64,000 nt of DNA from Combretum micranthum. Taxonomy: Eukaryota > Streptophyta > Magnoliopsida > Myrtales > Combretaceae. The first letter of the stretch is position 1. Each line of letters opens with the position of its first letter. Shown piece by piece: positions 46,535 through 59,525 of this stretch. The position numbers and the translations under genes were made by a program. Location: assembly GCA_024138025.1 (NCBI GenBank), contig JAMXBD010000013.1, positions 682,001 to 746,000 of the forward strand, written 5' to 3'. The notes under the pieces are model-generated. The model worked only from the letters and a program-made list of their open reading frames with translations. It ran no database searches and was not told the DNA's origin.

Positions 46535-49500
46535 TGTCACGCCCCAATAGTACCCTAGTAGTAATATATATATTATGATATAGCCTGATAATCCAGACGA
46601 TATCAAATACACATATTCATACTAGAACTACTTTGGAAAGTGACGTATATTTAACAAAACAGGATCTTTTTGGTTGCGTGATAAGAAACGATGAAAGTAA
46701 ATAAAATCACAATACCATAATTAATGCTACAGTCTGAATAATAACTATTACAAACCATAAAACTATCTAAGTTCTCAGATAATAAAATTGATGCACTAAC
46801 ATCAATTAATACATATAAATAAAGAAACTATTTTCCCTGTTTCCAAAACTCTTCAAGCTTTAGAATCATACCGGCTCTAAGCTCCTAGAAGCCACCAACC
46901 AAGGCTTAAGTGTCATCCTGTAAGGACTGTAGGAGTGTGAGCATAACCACGGGCTCAGTGAATAACCAGACTTATCACAACAAGCAAGTTATTATCAATC
47001 ATATGTAATGCATCAATCAAACACATGAACAATTACAAGCTTGGACAAACCGGAATCCAAACAGGATGGAGATTTACGCCCTCTCATCGGGGTTGAAGGA
47101 ACCGATACCTGAATCACCTACCCAGGAGAAACTAAGTACACAGGAATCCATAATCCTCACAATTATTATCTCTTTATGTTAATGAATTTTAAACACTCAG
47201 TTCCTGTCTTGTACCTTAGAAACTCCACTAAGTGTTAGCCATTTCACAGCGATACCATGGGCGGCGTCCTTCGTTACCAGTTAGTTCCCATGGAACCGAC
47301 AGAACAAGGTAAACTTGCGTAGAACTAATAGCCCATTGCCTAGAAAAACCAAGTATTACCAAGAACCGAAATTCTAACACGTATAGGTGTTCGTAAAAAC
47401 ATAATGCAGTTTATGCAAATCGTGCAATGCATGTCCGTTTCATTTATAGTACCGACAGTTGTTAATCAAGTTTAAGGCGATCATACAATTTACAGACAAT
47501 CATCAACATATTTCATACAATATTTATCATGCAATAGGATTATCGCTTATGTTATGATAATTTGCCATTCAATCATACACCACGCATCACGCTGTATCCC
47601 AATCCCGCATGCATATCATTGAATATATATTATTCCAATTGCAACTATACTACAAGCACAAACAATGTAACAAGTCTAAGTTACTCACTGCTCATACTGA
47701 TCAGTCGTAGTAATCGACCGGGAAATCCTCGACGGAGTCGAAATTACCTATTAAGATGAATATTTGTCAATAATATTTATAAATAGAAATTAAATTCCTA
47801 TGAGTCTAAGTGTCCATGTCGGTATTTGGTATTATTCCTATGGTTTATATCGATTTCTTAAAGTATTGATCCTTATAGGAAAAGAATTTCTATTGTTTGA
47901 TTCTTTTAAGTTTCTTTGGTTAAGGATTATTTAAAAAATTCATTTAAACTTTCATTTATATCTTAAGTTCTATCATAGCCTATAGGAGTCTCGGTATGTA
48001 TAATTTCATGAATTTGTTCGTACACTTTCCTTGTAGTGTAGGTCTTCTAATCATGTTTGTAAAGTTTGTTTTATCAAGCTTTATGTTCATATAAGGTCTT
48101 AGAAGCTTTAAACATGCATTTAGGCTAGATTAGATGAAGTTTAAGTCTTGTTTTGTCCACTTTGTCCTTCCATCCGAATTTACTATTACCACAATTGTAA
48201 GACTTCTAAGTTGTTGTTTTTCTCTTCTAACAATACCTAAACATTCCTAACACATCAAACATCTATCCACTTGAATTCATCCAAGGATTAACAACTTTTT
48301 CCAACCATAAAACTTTCTTCCAATGCTCAAAAATCCATCCTAAGGTCTATTCATAAATTTAACAAGAATAGGTTGTAGTTGGAGTTTACCTTGGATTGGA
48401 ATGGAAGGAGGTTGTTCAACTTCCTCTTAAAGCAAAAATTAAACCTAGATCAAAGATTAGAGGATGAGTTTCTAACTAAGCAACATTAACTATAAACAAG
48501 TTCTAATGTAATCAAATTTTCTCACCTTGATAAGCTAATTCCCCCTCTTGATCCTAGGATAACTTAGGATTTTTTATTCGGTTTTGGTTGTTATTGATGA
48601 GCTTAGTGTGTGTATATAAGGTATGGAAGTAGGCTAGGGTTTATGGTTGTTCACACAATGTTTCTAAGCTTCTATGTTGAAGGTGGAAATGGAAAAAGGA
48701 AATGAAAAAGTGCTGGACGCCCTTGGGTTTGCAGCTGAAATTTTAGAGTGTTTTTGTGGGGTTTATGAGCTCAAAGTGTGTCTAACTTAGGCTTATATAC
48801 TTATACTAGGATTAGACTAAGTTTTAGAGGCTTTGGAATTGGTTTTGGACTTGAAAAATGTCCACAAATGCAGCTGGGATTTTCCACACGATTTTGCCAA
48901 GTTGGATGCAAAATCTGACTTGTTTTTGACAAATTCTTGTGGCTATCTTTGAGTGTCTCAATTATCTTTGTTTGGTAGCTAATTAATGCTATTTATGTGT
49001 GTAAAAATAAGGGCTCAAATTGGATAAAAATCGGGTCAAATTCAATTGAAGTTTGAAGTGTGAAAACTGAAATTTCTGGAACAATTTCACCTTGATTTTT
49101 GGACGAATTTTGGATCCGATTTTCTTATTAATTTTTGGTGTATGAAGTGTCCATTTGAAGGCTCCTTATTGGTGTTTAATTGGTCAAGATAGCAGCTCAT
49201 TTAATCCTAAGAATATTGCAAAAATCGGAGTTGAATCTAGAGGTGTGTGCTGCTGTCATTGTTGAATTTTTCTCCTCTGTTGCAGCTAGTTATATCGATT
49301 TTTGCAAAAATATTTGGGATGGTTATGGTTATTTATCCAAGCTGAATTTCTCTCGTTTATTGTTGTTTATATGTGGAGTGTTTTGGTTGGCTTTTGGGTC
49401 AATTTTGTTTGAATTTAGAGGCTCAATTATCGGATCAAACTTGTCAGCAGAAATCGGGGTCTCTGCAGCAGGGATGTGTCTTGCTGCTGTATCACGATTT

Positions 49501-50584
49501 TCTAACTAAATTTGGAGCTGTAATCCTCTTCCAATTGGTTGTAATTCTTGCACATTAATTGTGAGTTATAGGTTAGCTTTTGGGTTGAAATCGTTGTAAA
49601 ATCGGATCAAGTTAGGCAAAAGTCAGTGGTTGCAGTGGAGTCTCTTGTTGTTGCTGCTGCTCTGTTTTTATCCAAGTGCTCTGTCCCCAGTTGCTTGTTG
49701 TGCGTGTGTGGAAGCTGATGCTCGGTAGCTGCTGCCGTGTGCTGGAATGGGCTGTGTGTTCGCTGGAGCTGTTGTGTGCGGGGAAGTGGGAACTGCTGTT
49801 GGCGCGTGGATTTCCAAATGCTCGGTGGGCTTGACTTCTTGCGCGCGCGGAAGGGATATCTCCTCTGCTGTTTACGTTCTTGCTGCGGCATTTGAAATCC
49901 GATTCTTCTTCTTCTCTCTCTTTTTATTTAAATATATGTACATATGTATTTAATAATTATTATCTAAAATAATTTTTTTTTTATATAAAAAATTAATTAC
50001 TCACGTATAACCATATTCGTTATATTTACGTTTTATCGAGATAATATTATTTAAGTTACGTTAAAACTTTAATTTATTTGTATTTTCAAATTTTTAGTTA
50101 AAACTTCACACGGTTAATTATTTTTAGTATTTTTTAACTTACGTGATTAAATTTTCAAGTTCGATGAATTAAATTAGGATCCAAGTCCTAATAAATTTAG
50201 AATTTCCTAACAATTATAACAGTGGTTTCGAAATTTTCTTTTTAGTTCTAAGTTGATACTTATTGTTCAGTATTAGTGTTTGTTTGTATTTATAATCTAT
50301 TGTTTTATACCGATAAGCTCTATAAATAAACTGTATCTTATCGGTTTCGAAATTTTAAAACTATTTCTAGTTATATCTTGAATTATCAGTTCAAGATGCG
50401 AAATCTCGTTTTTGGTATCTATTAAGGTCGAAAAAAAATTTTATTCGGGTTTTTCAAACTAGAAATGAGTTTATCACAACTCATAGGTCGATTCTAGGAT
50501 TTCTATCGGTTTCTAAATTCACTATCTAATTTTTGTTTTCTATTCTACTACTGTATACTACTGTGAAAATTTCCGGGGTTTACA
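46535..50584 (-). repeat. Tekay 5' LTR
   Basis: 4050 bp, starting TGTCACGCCCC on the plus strand and ending TTTACA. Pairs with 35926-39995, with differences mostly of one or two bases. The promoter-like TATATA is at 48799-48794. Confidence 0.93.
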
Positions 50585-50589
50585 TGCTT
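50585..50589. repeat. Tekay target-site duplication, right (TGCTT)
   Basis: TGCTT follows the LTR end TTTACA and continues into ATGTAGTCAACC as in the intact U1 site. Confidence 0.95.
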
Positions 50590-50643
50590 TATGTAGTCAA
50601 CCTTATATATTATCTCCTTTACCTATTTATCTTTTACTTTCAT
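50585..50643 (-). pseudogene. EPRV ORF2, N-terminal part (U2)
   Basis: First codons of ORF2 from ATG 50643 to the Tekay insertion, beginning with the TGCTT duplication (50585-50589). The remainder is at 35727-35925. Confidence 0.75.
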
Positions 50644-50815
50644 TCAATTTCCTAAAAAGTTGTGAGCTTTGGAAAGAATGTCTAAATCCTTGTGAACAGA
50701 TGCGCTAAAAGATATAAGTAAGTCTACTATGCTATTTAACTGCTTGTGATCTGAATGCAACAGATGCGGTGAATGTTTAAAATAACAAAGATGAAATACT
50801 ATATTGCCTACTTAT

Positions 50816-51229
50816 ATCCTATTATGCTCCTTGATTTCTAATTTTAACCAATCAAAATTTCTACTCATGAAGTTTGTACTAGGTAATATGCAAGGGTTTA
50901 CCATCCTAATATGATTGAACTTTTCCTAATCCATTTATGTCTTCTTCGTTCTTTAAATCTACAAGGTACCTTTCAAAACCTTCCTTTAGATATATATACA
51001 GCCTATCTTTTGCTAAAAACTGATGGATGTGTATGAACTCTTTTCCTACTTCTTCAACTTTTTCATTCAAATATGTGAGATTAACCTCTATTTCTAAACC
51101 TAACTGTCTAATATAACTCTTTACTTTTTCTACACTTAAAATTTCTAAATTATCTACTGGTTGCAAGAAATCATAAAGCTTCCTATCGTAATTACTACTT
51201 TCTATAATCCTGTCAAAACTTGCACTCAT
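50816..51229 (-). pseudogene. EPRV ORF1-like (U2)
   Basis: Opens at ATG 51229 (MSASFDRII), in frame through the point where U1 is shifted. It then loses two or three bases near 50922 (GLGK|VQ) and stops at 50906. The homologous remainder runs to about 50816. Comparing U1 with U2 shows that each has a break the other lacks. Position suggests the small badna/tungrovirus-type ORF1. Confidence 0.5.
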
Positions 51230-51507
51230 CCTGTCATGCTTATGACCAATTCTTCATAATATTTTATCCTTTAAGTTATCATTTCTATATCCTTTTCAAT
51301 TTGGTCTATGATCCAAAGAGTCGTTTTATGATGCTTTAAAAGTTCTTTTTCTTCATATTGTATGTGATATTTTCCCTTTTCCAATGCCTTTTCAATTCCT
51401 TTATATCCTTTTTCTAGAATTCTAATCTCCATTGTTCTGCCTTAATGTGATCCTTTAACCTTTTTATCCTTTAGTTTTACCCTTTATATATTCAACAAAA
51501 TTATGCA

Positions 51508-51714
51508 TTATACCATCATGCTACTAATCAATCCTTCATAATATCTTATAAGTTCGTTATACCTTATTATCTCTTTTTCTCTTATGTAAATTATGTATAG
51601 AATATATCTAAATTGTGAACATGTAGTTGGTTTTATTAAATTTCCTTTTAACCGTCGTTCTAATTCTTTCCTTTGCCTGTTAACCCTTTCTAAATCCTTT
51701 TCTATATCCTTCAT
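51508..51714 (-). other. Small ORF in EPRV leader, coiled-coil-like (U2)
   Basis: 68 codons, the same as in U1 (21840-22046). Confidence 0.4.
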
Positions 51715-51909
51715 AAGATTCTTATACCTTTTTTATTGTGTCATTATATCTTTTAATATATTCTATGTATCTATGTGTCATTATCTTCAAACATCAAATG
51801 TTTTCTAGAATTTATTAACAAATCTATTATATCACATATTATATCTACTATATCAGAAACTACAACTATTATAAAAAAGATACAAATAATAGTAAAATTT
51901 AAAACCATA

Positions 51910-52179
51910 TCATTCTTTGAACCTTATTATATTATCTTCGCAAACCTTTATTCTGTGCCTTATTTCTTCAATAAAATCATAATTACTATTTAAATTACTA
52001 TATATCCTTGTTTTTTGTAGGGTGCTTATAAAATTCCTATTCCTTGGAGTTGGGTCCTTAAAATGTAACTCCAAAAGACTTTCATACTGTTCTATGTATT
52101 CTTTTGTTCTCCTTATAATATCCCTTAGCCTTTTAATTTCCTTTCCTTGTTCCTTTATGTATTCCTTAATAAACACCAT
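51910..52179 (-). other. First small ORF after the EPRV primer site (U2)
   Basis: 89 codons, longer than the U1 copy. Highly charged and helical (KEYIKEQGKEIKRLRDIIRR). Function is unknown. Confidence 0.4.
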
Positions 52180-52579
52180 TCATATAAACCATTCATAATC
52201 AAACATATTATTTAAAATTTTTTCAACAGAATATGTTTCTTCTATAATATAAACATAAGCATAAAAGTCATAAAATATAAGCTGAAAAATCATTAAAATT
52301 AAACAGTATGTAAGATAGTAATTAAACAACTAAATATAATTAGATAAAGCTAAGTAAAAATAGTAAAGAAAATAAACAACAAATATTAAACAATAAAATT
52401 AAACAAGACAGAGATTTAAATTAAAACAGAATATTAAACAACATAATATAAGAACTAAATATAATAATAAAGCTAGATAGTGATAATAATAAAGTAGTAA
52501 CAAAACTGAAAATCATATAACATAAAAACTGGATAATTAAATGAAACTATTAATCAAAGTTTTAAGGTATAAAGATAAC

Positions 52580-52594
52580 ATGGCTTTGATACCA
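52580..52594 (-). promoter_or_regulatory. EPRV primer-binding site (U2)
   Basis: TGGTATCAAAGCCAT on the minus strand, as in U1. Confidence 0.8.
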
Positions 52595-52963
52595 AAATCG
52601 AGGATCTTGGTGCCAAGAGAAAAGACTTCATGGCAGGGGTAAATAATTAGAGCGAAGATAATTAATCAGTGGAGCAATATTTTCTTTACAAATAAACCTC
52701 ATGTCCACACTATAACTCACAAGGTCAAATCATGGCAAACTTTGCTTCAAACAGCCTTATCAAAAGGTTTTTAAGCGACCCTTTTGGTATAATTTCTAAA
52801 GGAACCAGAGCTTTTGCTGTCAAGTATGGTGCCTTAATTTGTTTACCCATACTATAAAACCTTATCGCATGATACAAAGGCCTAATAAGGTTTTAGAGCA
52901 TGGTTACCTTTATATCTTAAAAGGAAAATTAGTCGAACATCGTTAAGGGAAACTTACAAAAGC

Positions 52964-52969
52964 TTTATT
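52964..52969 (-). terminator. EPRV poly(A) signal (U2)
   Basis: AATAAA in the same context as the other three copies. Confidence 0.6.
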
Positions 52970-53106
52970 GAATACGGTGGAGGTATGTTACAAGGATACA
53001 CTTACAGAACTAAAGCACTCAGGAATTTCACTCACAAAACACTTAGATGCTCTCTAATATTCTCTTTAATATTTTTTGGCCGTACCTAAACCTGAACCCT
53101 GCTCGT

Positions 53107-53116
53107 CTTTTATAGA
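53107..53116 (-). promoter_or_regulatory. EPRV pregenomic promoter TATA box (U2)
   Basis: TCTATAAAAGACGAGC on the minus strand, identical in context to U1. Confidence 0.65.
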
Positions 53117-53400
53117 AATTTTTTGCAGAACTAAAACAGTAAAAAGTGCCAAGTGACCTACTGCTACAATAAAAAAAAAGTGCTACATTAACCTATGCTA
53201 CAGTACTGACCAGTAATCTCGTGATTTTTCTTTCGCCTTTTTGATGTCTGATCCTCCTGTTTCCTTCCGCAATTTTCGTGTCCATTTTTTCCTTTCTTGT
53301 TTGTTTCCTTCCGCATTTTCGTGTCCGTTTTTCTCCTTTTGTCTTTTTGCCTTTGTACCATGTCTGTCTTTTTTTATCATTTCATCATTCTTTTTTTTTT

Positions 53401-55196
53401 TAAGTAAATAATGTGGAAAAAAATAGTAGCTTTGGAAATGTGCAGCCTCCTTTAAAAACTAAATCTAGTGACCATCTAGATTGCTTGGAAATTCATTACC
53501 CTGAATTCGATTTGCAATTTGATATTTATAATGTGGCAAGGCTTTGCATAATATATATGTATATATATATTTGGTATTACAATAAACGTAAATGACACAA
53601 TTCTCCATATTAATAATTTATGATCTTAAAAAGGCTTTTGATTTTGAAATTTATGATAAATATCGAAATAAATAAATAAATAGAGAATATCAAGGAATTT
53701 TTTATTAGAAATGATAGTGGACAAGCTGATGGAATATGAATCTATGTTTCAGTTTGGATTGTTAGATTTATATTTGTATCATATCTATATTTAATCTGCA
53801 TCTATAATTTATTTGTATTGTATTTGTTTGGTTAATTTATGAGTAAATTGTCATCTTTTCATTGGTATCTATTTCTTGACAAATATCTTTAAAAATGATA
53901 AAAATATAATGTTAAAATGATTATAACATAATGAAACAAATAGATCTTATTTGAACATGTTTCATAGTTTTAGCATGTTCTTATAAATAAAAGGACACAT
54001 GGCGGGTTGAAATGCCTTTAAATTAGGGCGTTACACTGTAGTTGCTTGGTTGACATATAAAATATGGTTGGTTTGTTTTTACATAATTTTTGTTATATAA
54101 AGATAAGCAAGCGGTAATAAGATGTTTTGCATTTCCCCCCCTCCTTATTTATAAAACATTATACAACTGATATGACACATACAATATACAATTCTTATCC
54201 TTGCTGATTCGATGATTTAAACAATTAGCCCAAAGTCGCATGATGCGTGCTGTCATGGAAGATCATCATATATATATAAACAGCATATAATTATTTCTTT
54301 ATTAAATTATAAGAGCACTGTCCTCTAATGTTTGTGCTTATAGCTCTTGAACTAGTTTCTCCAGAATAAAATTATGGTATATGTTGTACCCTAAGTTTGC
54401 CTGATTGATTTCCTTCATTCATTTTGACATCTTGTTATTATATAATGAGTAGTGAAAATTAAACTCATAAGCTGCAATTAAAAAATTAAAATAAAATATT
54501 ATGTTAAAAGGTAATGGATGAGAAGGAAAAGAGAAAAAATAAATAAATAAACTGAAATTCTCTCTTTTCTAAACGACAAAAGTTACAATATCCTACATTC
54601 CTGCTTTCCCTAAATAAACATCATGTACCTCATTTTATATTTTGTTGATGTGATCATTGGGCGCTTTCAATTTTCAAAGAGTTTACTTCAAACCACCGCA
54701 CCTTCAACGGCCAAAATAGAAACCACCACACCTTCTTTAGGAAACCGTGGACTTGCTCCACGACAGCCCTGCCGAGGTAACCATTAGAAATAACAATTGT
54801 TTATGAAAAGGGGTAAGAACGGGAGAAATACCTGCACCTTTGATTTTTAGTAATTTAGTATTTTACTTTTATATTTTAGTAAATTAGAGCTAGTACTTTT
54901 AAAGTGTAATTTGATATTCTTGTTAAATAATAATTAATGAAGATTCATTTTGATGAAAAGATAATGGCAGACACTTAACCAAAATTACAATGGTTTCGAT
55001 ATCAGGCACAGTTTGCTAAGCCAAAAATCGCTCAAATGACAATATTGAGTGCTGCAATGATCTCTCCCTTGACTCTGCCTCTTTCCTTCTCCAAGTATAA
55101 ATCAATTCATTGCAAAGCATGATCATAATTTTACAATGGTGAAAGAATAGTAGCATGATTGTATATGCTTTAATTTTTTTTTATTATTTTATGAAG
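53401..55196 (+). other. NRAMP intronic DNA after the EPRV (U2)
   Basis: Counterpart of 23731-25534, including the MITE half-copy near 54835-54990. No exon recognised. Confidence 0.6.
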
Positions 55197-56649
55197 CATG
55201 TATTGGGACGATCGAGTTCGACTATTTATGCCGTTGCTCTATTAGCATCAAATCAAAGTTCTGCCATTACAGGCACTTATGCAGTACAGTACATAATGCA
55301 GGTAACTTTAAATAACTAAAAACTACAACATAGCACAGTGTGGTTTGGTTATACTAATAGTCAATCTATTTCTATCTTATCTTGGTTATGATATAGGGCT
55401 TTTTAAACCTCAAGATGAAGAAGTGGATAAGGAACCTAATGACAAGGTGCATTGCCATTACGCCGAGTCTCATTGTCTCCATGGCCATCAGGTGCAAGCT
55501 GATTCATTATCATTACTTTGGTTAGTAACAATTTATGCATAACTTGAAATAGATTTAATCTAACATTTTAATGAGAGCATATTGTGGTTTTTAGTAGATG
55601 ACTCTTTCCTTTGAGCTTCTCTTTAGTCTCATACCACTTCTTAAATTTAGCAGCAACACTATTAAGATGGGACCTCATGAGAATTCAATAATAGTAAGTT
55701 TGTAATAACTTCTTCTATGTTCTTGGCCTTATCCTTTCTTTACATTAACTTTCTGTTAGGTAGCATTTAGTTGCAAGAATTGAATATTACAATACAAGAA
55801 GTACTTGACGGTACAATTTCTAATATCGTGTTTGATATGCATAGTACTAGACAACACTAAGCAAAATTCTTATTAAGATATTTCATTATAATTTAGCTCC
55901 AACATTTTTGTATCATGAAATATAAGAGATAAAAATTTTAAGTTTTATCCAGTCTTATGAGAGATTTTTTTCCTTTCTCAAATACATTTTGAAAATCAAA
56001 CATGGTATAATGACCTTTGTCTAGTCTAGTACCATGAAAAATTATACAACCAAATGCTACCTTAGTTGCATAATCTAAGTTATCCTCCTCTCTTTGAACA
56101 TTCAATTTTTCACATGAATTGCAATTGAGACTTGTATGATAATCAAATCTATGTTATCGTGCAGATCATTGTTGTCCCGTAGATTTTAGGGCTAGGAATC
56201 ATTGGCATCAATGTCTACTATTTCATCACAAGCTTTGTGAAATGGTTAATCCATAACAATCTGCCCAAAGTTGCAAATGTATTTGTGGGAATCTTAGTAT
56301 TTCCATTGATAGTAGTATACATTCTTGTGATTGTATATATGAACTTTCGAAAGATAGTGTTGCAACCTTCCCAAACCCAATGGAGCAGAATCAATTCGGA
56401 CAAGATCATTTGGTGGAGGAGCTAAGTTTAGATCAAGCATGTCACAAAGAGAATTTAAAAGATCCTATTTTCATAATAGGATGTTTTAGGCCTCCAAAAA
56501 TATTAGGGAGTATCCAACATCTTATATGTACACAATTATATGTGATACTTAGGGTCATGAGTTACTCTTATGTCATTTTTATGACACTTAAACAGAATAT
56601 AATAAATGGTTGCGTGTGCATTAATGACTGTAAATGTATGTATGTTTAG
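55197..56649 (+). pseudogene. NRAMP metal transporter, 3' exons (U2)
   Basis: Exons at 55197-55301 (35 codons, in frame, [16 protein letters not shown] ... QYIMQ), 55397-55520, 55598-55693 (32 codons) and from 56165. Against U1, the first exon here keeps its frame. In the last exon the family Trp codon of the VLW-type sequence reads TAG (GTCCCGTAGATT), an in-frame stop. The loss of the GGSSGAG loop in the second exon and the frame slip after FRK are shared with U1 and therefore older than the duplication. The C-terminal frame stays open to 56649. Most likely a pseudogene. Confidence 0.84.
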
Positions 56650-56954
56650 TGAATGTGGTCTTGGGATATGTTTTTACAAGCTTTGACTTGCCCATTGTAA
56701 GACTTCTTTTTCAGGTATAAGTTTTGCAAATAATGTTGGCTTATATTTAGCTTGGGATGGTTTATGACTATGACATGATGTGGATTGTGTTTACTATAAG
56801 GAGTCACTTTAGGGATGCTTCTACTAAATGTGTAGTTGTTTTAGTGATGTTTGTTGGACTTAGTATAATTCACTCATGTTTCTTGTTACTATTGTATCTA
56901 AGATCAACCTACCTCATTTCTTTTTAGTTGTACTTATAGTATGGTTTAGACTTG

Positions 56955-57244
56955 TTAAGATTAGCACCATAACCATATGATCTAAGAGCTTAAGCTTATG
57001 ATACACATGAGCTATTACATTTATCTTATAACACTTCTCGTTACGGGGGCCATGACTTTGATTTTAACAAAGACCCATCAAGTGGACATCTTAATTTTTT
57101 TAATGGGGTTCTAATGAGTGCGCAGGGGTTCGAACTCTTGATCTCCTGCTCTGACACCATATTAAGGTTAGCACCACAACTATATAATCTAAGAGCTTAA
57201 GCTTATAGATGTGGCATGAGCTATTACATTTATCACTTATAACA
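56955..57244 (-). mobile_element. TRIM-like mini LTR element (U2)
   Basis: Same element as 27294-27585, with small indels. The primer-site-like TGGTGTCAGAGC lies beside the right repeat on the minus strand. Confidence 0.68.
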
Positions 57245-58050
57245 AGAATCATTAAACTTCTTGTATTGTTATCATCCTGCGTGATATGCGGTTTATACAA
57301 GTATTTATGGATTTTGTAGATAGGTCTCGAGCCTTTGCATATCCTTGTCATTGTCCATCGGTAGAACTCTTACTTATGATGTCATCTTGAAATACGAATA
57401 AGTAAGTTTTAAGGTTTGAACTACAAATAAATAATCACCCATTCTAAAGGATTCTTTTACAACCTCTTTTACATTGCTAGAACTATGGAAGCTTTTTTTT
57501 TTTTTTTCTGTCTTTCTTTTTTTTTTCCATCTTGGCACCAAAAAATGATAGTATGTTATATCCTATTCCGTTAACGGGATATATTTATTAAATCCTCTCT
57601 GTAAGGAACTTATAAAATCCTTAAACCTCATCGAATGATCTTGTTCAAAGGAAATGAGCTTCATTTGCTCCATAAAGGTTTCGACTCATTTACTCCATGA
57701 ATGTACCATCAAATGGAACAATGGGATTTCCACGAATTACATTTTTAACGTTGGGGTGTATACGATTTTGGATCTCAACCAATTACAAAGCTTGTTATGA
57801 GGACCACTAGAAAGTTCATGAGAACACAATGATCTTACAAATAACATACGCTTGATTATCATATGAGCTAGATCATTCAACTAGTTATAAAAGATGGGGA
57901 TGGGGTTGGCAGGAGACAATCATTTGCATATGGAAAGATAGAAAAATAGTTAGGTGAATCAGACCATCATCTATAGAAAAATCAGGACCCCCCACATGTG
58001 TCTATCCGAATATATCCCAGGAACATCCCCAATTAAACTCTAATATCCTA
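57245..58050. other. End of U2, no gene seen
   Basis: Matches 27586-28398, with the same poly(T)/CT tract near 57495. Confidence 0.5.
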
Positions 58051-58255
58051 ACTAGCTGTTCCCTAAATACCTCAGAAACAATCCCGACGTAAAGATGGCT
58101 GACCTGGAAACCTTAGCACCTGCTATTTTTGGATAAAAAGTGACAAGACGATGATTGTGGGAAGCCTAAGAGGAACGCTGTTGTGATTGTATATGGTGAT
58201 TAAGAAAATTCCTAAAACGAGCTATCAAAGCTCCTTAACGTCATCAAAATACAAA

Positions 58256-58525
58256 TTACACGACACAAGTGGAATGGGGGTGGTCTAGAACAACAATTTC
58301 GAGCAGTTGGAATTGAAATAGGTCTTCTGGACCTTTGGTCCATGCATCAAGGCCTTTAAATATTGTAGGCCTGTGGTGTGCATTGAAGACACCTTCCTTA
58401 CCTGGATGGATAGTCATGCAGTTTTCAATGCCTTCACACAAAAAGACAATGATATAGATGCTATAAGGTGATGACATTATTATTTTATCATTTGTGCGCA
58501 ATTCTAGGGCTATGGTAGCAGTCAT
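58256..58525 (-). other. Open frame of unknown function upstream of NRAMP (U3)
   Basis: 89-codon counterpart of 596-850, with a frameshift near its C-terminus. The product is unrecognised. Confidence 0.2.
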
Positions 58526-58624
58526 TATAGACTATAACTGGGCAAATAGAAGGAAACACTAGTTGTATGTGTCTATCCATCTGAGCTAATAGTGCAATTG
58601 AGAGAATGAAAGAGAGAACTGAAG

Positions 58625-59328
58625 ATGGAGCCACAGAGAGGAGGAAAATGAATGATTGAAACAGTGCGATTAGGGTTGTTGCTGTTGGTGATGGGGATGA
58701 TGTGGAAAGTTATAACAATTCGGATATCAGCAGCTTGGAGTTGGAAGCTGGAGATACAAAACAACCTTAAATGTGCCTGATGCTGAACATAGGATTAAGA
58801 TTGATGATAAACAACATCACTGTCCTGGGGTCTCTTCATACATCATTTTTTACTTTTTTACTCGATCACAACAACATTATCATCCATGGTCTTGGTTTAA
58901 TGATGTTGAGTATTACTTAGTTAAACACCTGTAATTTTTGCTGGGGGTCTATGTCAGAAACCTGGATGGAGAAAATTCTTGTCATTTGTAGGTCCTGGTT
59001 TCCTTATTTCTAATGGCATACCTTGATCCTGAAAACAGTAATCTCTCCCTCTCTCTCTTCTTTTGTTGCTTTTGATTATTGTTTTGGAAAAATCTCATGA
59101 CTGATGAACTCAATTTTATACTGAACCCTGATAATACTATTAAAATATTTAATGTATCGACTACTTATTTATATAATTTAATGATTAAATAATTCACCGA
59201 CGGTTTTTGTCACTGTGCGTGTAAGTTTCCTTTGTTTTTGTTTCCATCACAAGCCAATTATTATAATATTGTGATTTTATTTTACACTGGAAACAGATCT
59301 TCAAGCGGGAGCTAACCACAGATATGAG
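58625..59328 (+). pseudogene. NRAMP exons 1-3 (U3)
   Basis: Exon 1 starts at ATG 58625 and stops after MEPQRGGK. Exon 2 (58958-59037) is 80 nt, with one extra base in TTATTTCTAATGG, so the DPGN frame is lost; the GGA of DPGN is also GAA. The exon 3 coding word (59288-59328) keeps the family residue Gln (ETDLQAGANHRYE), where U1 and U2 have Arg. Its acceptor has changed from ACAG to ACAC, which would block splicing. This copy is therefore dead by different lesions yet older in state at the Gln. No 3' exons follow in the window. Confidence 0.82.
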
Positions 59329-59445
59329 GTAAACCTATAATATAAGAATCACCCACAGCAGCTGAAACAATTTTGAAAATTGAAAAAGAGTCTCGAAACC
59401 ATAATTTTGAAAATTGAACCAATGCCCAAAAAATCTAGCATGCTC

Positions 59446-59525
59446 ATTAGATATTCTCAATTTCCATATATATCCATATGTATATATATGTAAATATTGC
59501 TCTAAATCTTGAAATGCAAAAGAAA
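59446..59525. other. EPRV empty site and lost target DNA
   Basis: About 80 bp between AATCTAGCATGCTC and AAGTAAATAATG are present here but replaced by the EPRV in U1 and U2. This is the pre-integration state, or an allele of it. Confidence 0.8.

Larger units (their letters stand above)
35926..50584 (-). mobile_element. Ty3/gypsy LTR retrotransposon, Tekay/Del chromovirus type
   Basis: A 14.7-kb element with LTRs of 4070 and 4050 bp, transcribed leftward. It has TG...CA ends, a tRNA-Met primer site 9 bp inside the right LTR, a polypurine tract beside the left LTR and a TGCTT duplication. In sense order: an extra coding stretch, gag with three zinc knuckles, protease, RT, RNase H, integrase and a chromodomain-like tail. 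Integrase after RNase H makes it Ty3/gypsy. The tail (HVSVLRKYV ... TWELEDEVRKNYP) is the Tekay/Del style. The frames are broken by scattered single-base indels in otherwise well-preserved protein. Either it is recently dead or the assembly has indel errors. Confidence 0.93.
52582..53400 (-). repeat. EPRV terminal redundancy, right copy (U2)
   Basis: Homologous to 29832-30667. Contains the poly(A) signal at 52969-52964 and the TATA box TCTATAAAAG at 53116-53107. Confidence 0.85.
29836..53401 (-). mobile_element. Endogenous caulimovirid (EPRV), copy in U2
   Basis: Same insertion as in U1, with the same junctions at both ends, split by the Tekay element at 35926-50584. The distance between primer-site copies (29841 and 52591), less the Tekay element and its 5-bp duplication, is 8086 bp. 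Gene order is identical to U1. ORF3 is not interrupted by a transposon here, so this copy shows the protease region whole. Confidence 0.9.
28399..58050. repeat. Tandem duplication unit U2
   Basis: Colinear with U1. Without the Tekay element (35926-50584) and one 5-bp duplication the unit is about 15.0 kb, as in U1. Differences from U1 are mostly small indels. Confidence 0.92.
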
